A stretch of 6,526 nucleotides of DNA. Source: Methylacidiphilaceae bacterium. GTDB taxonomy: Bacteria; Verrucomicrobiota; Verrucomicrobiia; Methylacidiphilales; Methylacidiphilaceae. Position numbers and translations under genes: made by a program. Positions 5,720 through 6,526 of this stretch are shown one piece after another (within the stretch, counting starts at the first letter, position 1; the number at the start of each line of letters is the position of its first letter). Under the pieces are notes generated by a model that made no database searches, was not told the DNA's origin, and saw nothing but the letters and a program-made list of their open reading frames with translations. The stretch covers positions 1 to 6,526 of the forward strand of contig JAQUAR010000091.1 of assembly GCA_028687155.1 (NCBI GenBank), written 5' to 3'.

Positions 5720-6526
5720 ATGAAACGACGGAATCGAATGGGCGGGAACTGGTGGTTGGTCACCGGGCTCTCTTGGCTCTGCGCAAGTCCTCTCACCGTT
5801 CTTCATGCGGAGGGAACGGCAGCAGGCGCTTCCGCTGAGCAGGGGCAGAGCGCGCCCGAGCTGAGGGAACAAGCTCAGGCCTTGCAGGATAAGGCCGCAA
5901 GCAACCAGGGTCTGGCGGACGCGCAAAAAACGGCGGCGGGAATTCAAGCGGAGCGCGGTCATCCGCAGCAGGCCCAAATCGATCAGATGCGGGCGGCTCA
6001 CCTGGAAAACAAGGCAAAAGCCGAGGATGCCCAGGCGGTCAAGGAGATGCGGGAAGCCAAAGAGTCCAAGGATCACCCGGTAGCGGGCGGCCAAGGGAGC
6101 ACGGCTGGAGGGAAGGGTGCCGGAGTCTCCGTAGGTAACCGTGGCAACGGAGGAGGGAATGCTCCCGGCTGGGCGGAGCGCGCGCGGTCGGAAGGCTTGC
6201 AGCAGGAGGCACAGCAGCGGATGGGACAGGCGCAGGGGGATAACGCGATGGCCCGGTATGAAGCGTCGCAGGGGCACATGAACCAGGCGCAGCTCTATCA
6301 TGAGCAAGCCCAACGCCAGGATCAGTTGGCGCACCGGGAAGACCGGCAGGCGGTGCGGGATTGGAATCAGTCGGAAGGACACGCATCCGCGGGAAGCCGC
6401 GGCAACGGAGGAGGGAATGCTCCCGGCTGGGCGGAGCGCGCGCGGTCGGAAGGCTTGCAGCAGGAGGCGCAGCAGCGGATGGGACAGGCGCAGGGGGATA
6501 ACGCGATGGCCCGGTACGAGGCGTCG
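5720..6526 (+). CDS. Secreted, Gln/Ala-rich tandem-repeat protein, 5' part only
   Basis: The frame is open for 269 codons with no stop up to the window edge, so the C-terminus is missing. Seen: a basic N-terminus (MKRRNR), a hydrophobic core rich in Trp and Leu (residues about 11-28) and a likely signal-peptidase site after HA at residue 30. Cys21 lacks a proper lipobox, so a lipoprotein is unlikely. The mature part is hydrophilic, rich in Gln, Ala, Arg and Glu, and probably helical or coiled coil. It is broken by Gly-rich linkers at about residues 122-148 and at the start of each repeat (GNGGGNAPGW). An 86-residue repeat begins at residue 139 and again at 225; residues about 54-107 look like an older, diverged copy. 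No enzyme motif is visible. Three substitutions between the nearly identical repeat cores are all third-base and silent in this frame, which strongly supports it as the coding frame. I do not recognise the family. A periplasmic, cell-surface or extracellular structural or binding role is inference only. Confidence 0.85.
   Translation, partial: MKRRNRMGGNWWLVTGLSWLCASPLTVLHAEGTAAGASAEQGQSAPELREQAQALQDKAASNQGLADAQKTAAGIQAERGHPQQAQIDQMRAAHLENKAKAEDAQAVKEMREAKESKDHPVAGGQGSTAGGKGAGVSVGNRGNGGGNAPGWAERARSEGLQQEAQQRMGQAQGDNAMARYEASQGHMNQAQLYHEQAQRQDQLAHREDRQAVRDWNQSEGHASAGSRGNGGGNAPGWAERARSEGLQQEAQQRMGQAQGDNAMARYEAS
6134..6526 (+). repeat. 258-bp in-frame tandem repeat inside the secreted protein gene
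   Basis: One full unit (6134-6391, 86 codons) is followed directly by a second (from 6392) that is cut by the window edge after 135 bases. Over the core, 6143-6268 against 6401-6526, there are only three differences in 126 bases (6211/6469, 6259/6517, 6262/6520), all silent. The nine bases before each core differ at three positions, one of which changes Asn to Ser. More units may follow outside the window. Such similarity points to recent duplication or ongoing gene conversion, and copy number could vary between strains. Confidence 0.93.

Noticed and set aside
5339..6382. Long open frame on the - strand (347 codons) across the intergenic region and the repeat gene
   Set aside because: It lies antisense to a gene with a good ribosome site, signal peptide and silent third-base repeat differences. 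It crosses the terminator region, has no recognisable product, and long antisense frames are common in GC-rich DNA.

Overview
The window is GC-rich, Gram-negative-type chromosomal DNA read almost entirely on the + strand. It holds the 3' part of an RND efflux-pump permease gene, a second complete RND permease gene, a 593-base intergenic region, and the 5' part of a gene for a secreted, repeat-rich protein that runs off the right edge. RND tripartite pumps imply an inner and an outer membrane. Gene style and base composition would fit an acidophilic Verrucomicrobiota (Methylacidimicrobium-like) or a GC-rich proteobacterium, but nothing here fixes the taxon and that guess is weak.

Bases 1-5126 are a two-gene permease block. 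The first gene enters the window already inside its first membrane bundle, near transmembrane segment 5, and ends in an ATGA overlap with the start of the second, so the two are almost certainly translated together. Both carry the hydrophobe/amphiphile-efflux (HAE1) hallmarks visible in their in-window parts. The two proteins are clearly paralogous to each other, so either a heteromeric pump (as in MdtB/MdtC) or two alternative pumps sharing an adaptor is possible. The adaptor and outer-membrane channel, if linked, lie outside the window. The second permease carries an extra Gly/Ala/Thr-rich segment of about 40 residues at the periplasmic docking face.

Bases 5127-5719 contain no convincing protein gene. 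The first ~210 bases include a strikingly AT-rich patch (about 37% GC by hand count over 5201-5340) with repeats, palindromes and a promoter-like sequence. The next ~275 bases are GC-rich, foldable, and end in a strong intrinsic terminator at 5582-5613. This promoter-to-terminator arrangement is a candidate small RNA or an attenuating leader for the next gene. I do not recognise a known RNA family in it.

Bases 5720-6526 are an open frame without a stop up to the window edge. It has a strong ribosome-binding site and a signal peptide, followed by Gln/Ala/Arg/Glu-rich, probably helical sequence. The body contains an 86-residue (258-bp) tandem repeat whose two visible copies are nearly identical, and a much older diverged copy precedes them. 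It looks like a periplasmic, surface or secreted protein of unknown function. It is probably not functionally tied to the pump, since a terminator separates them.
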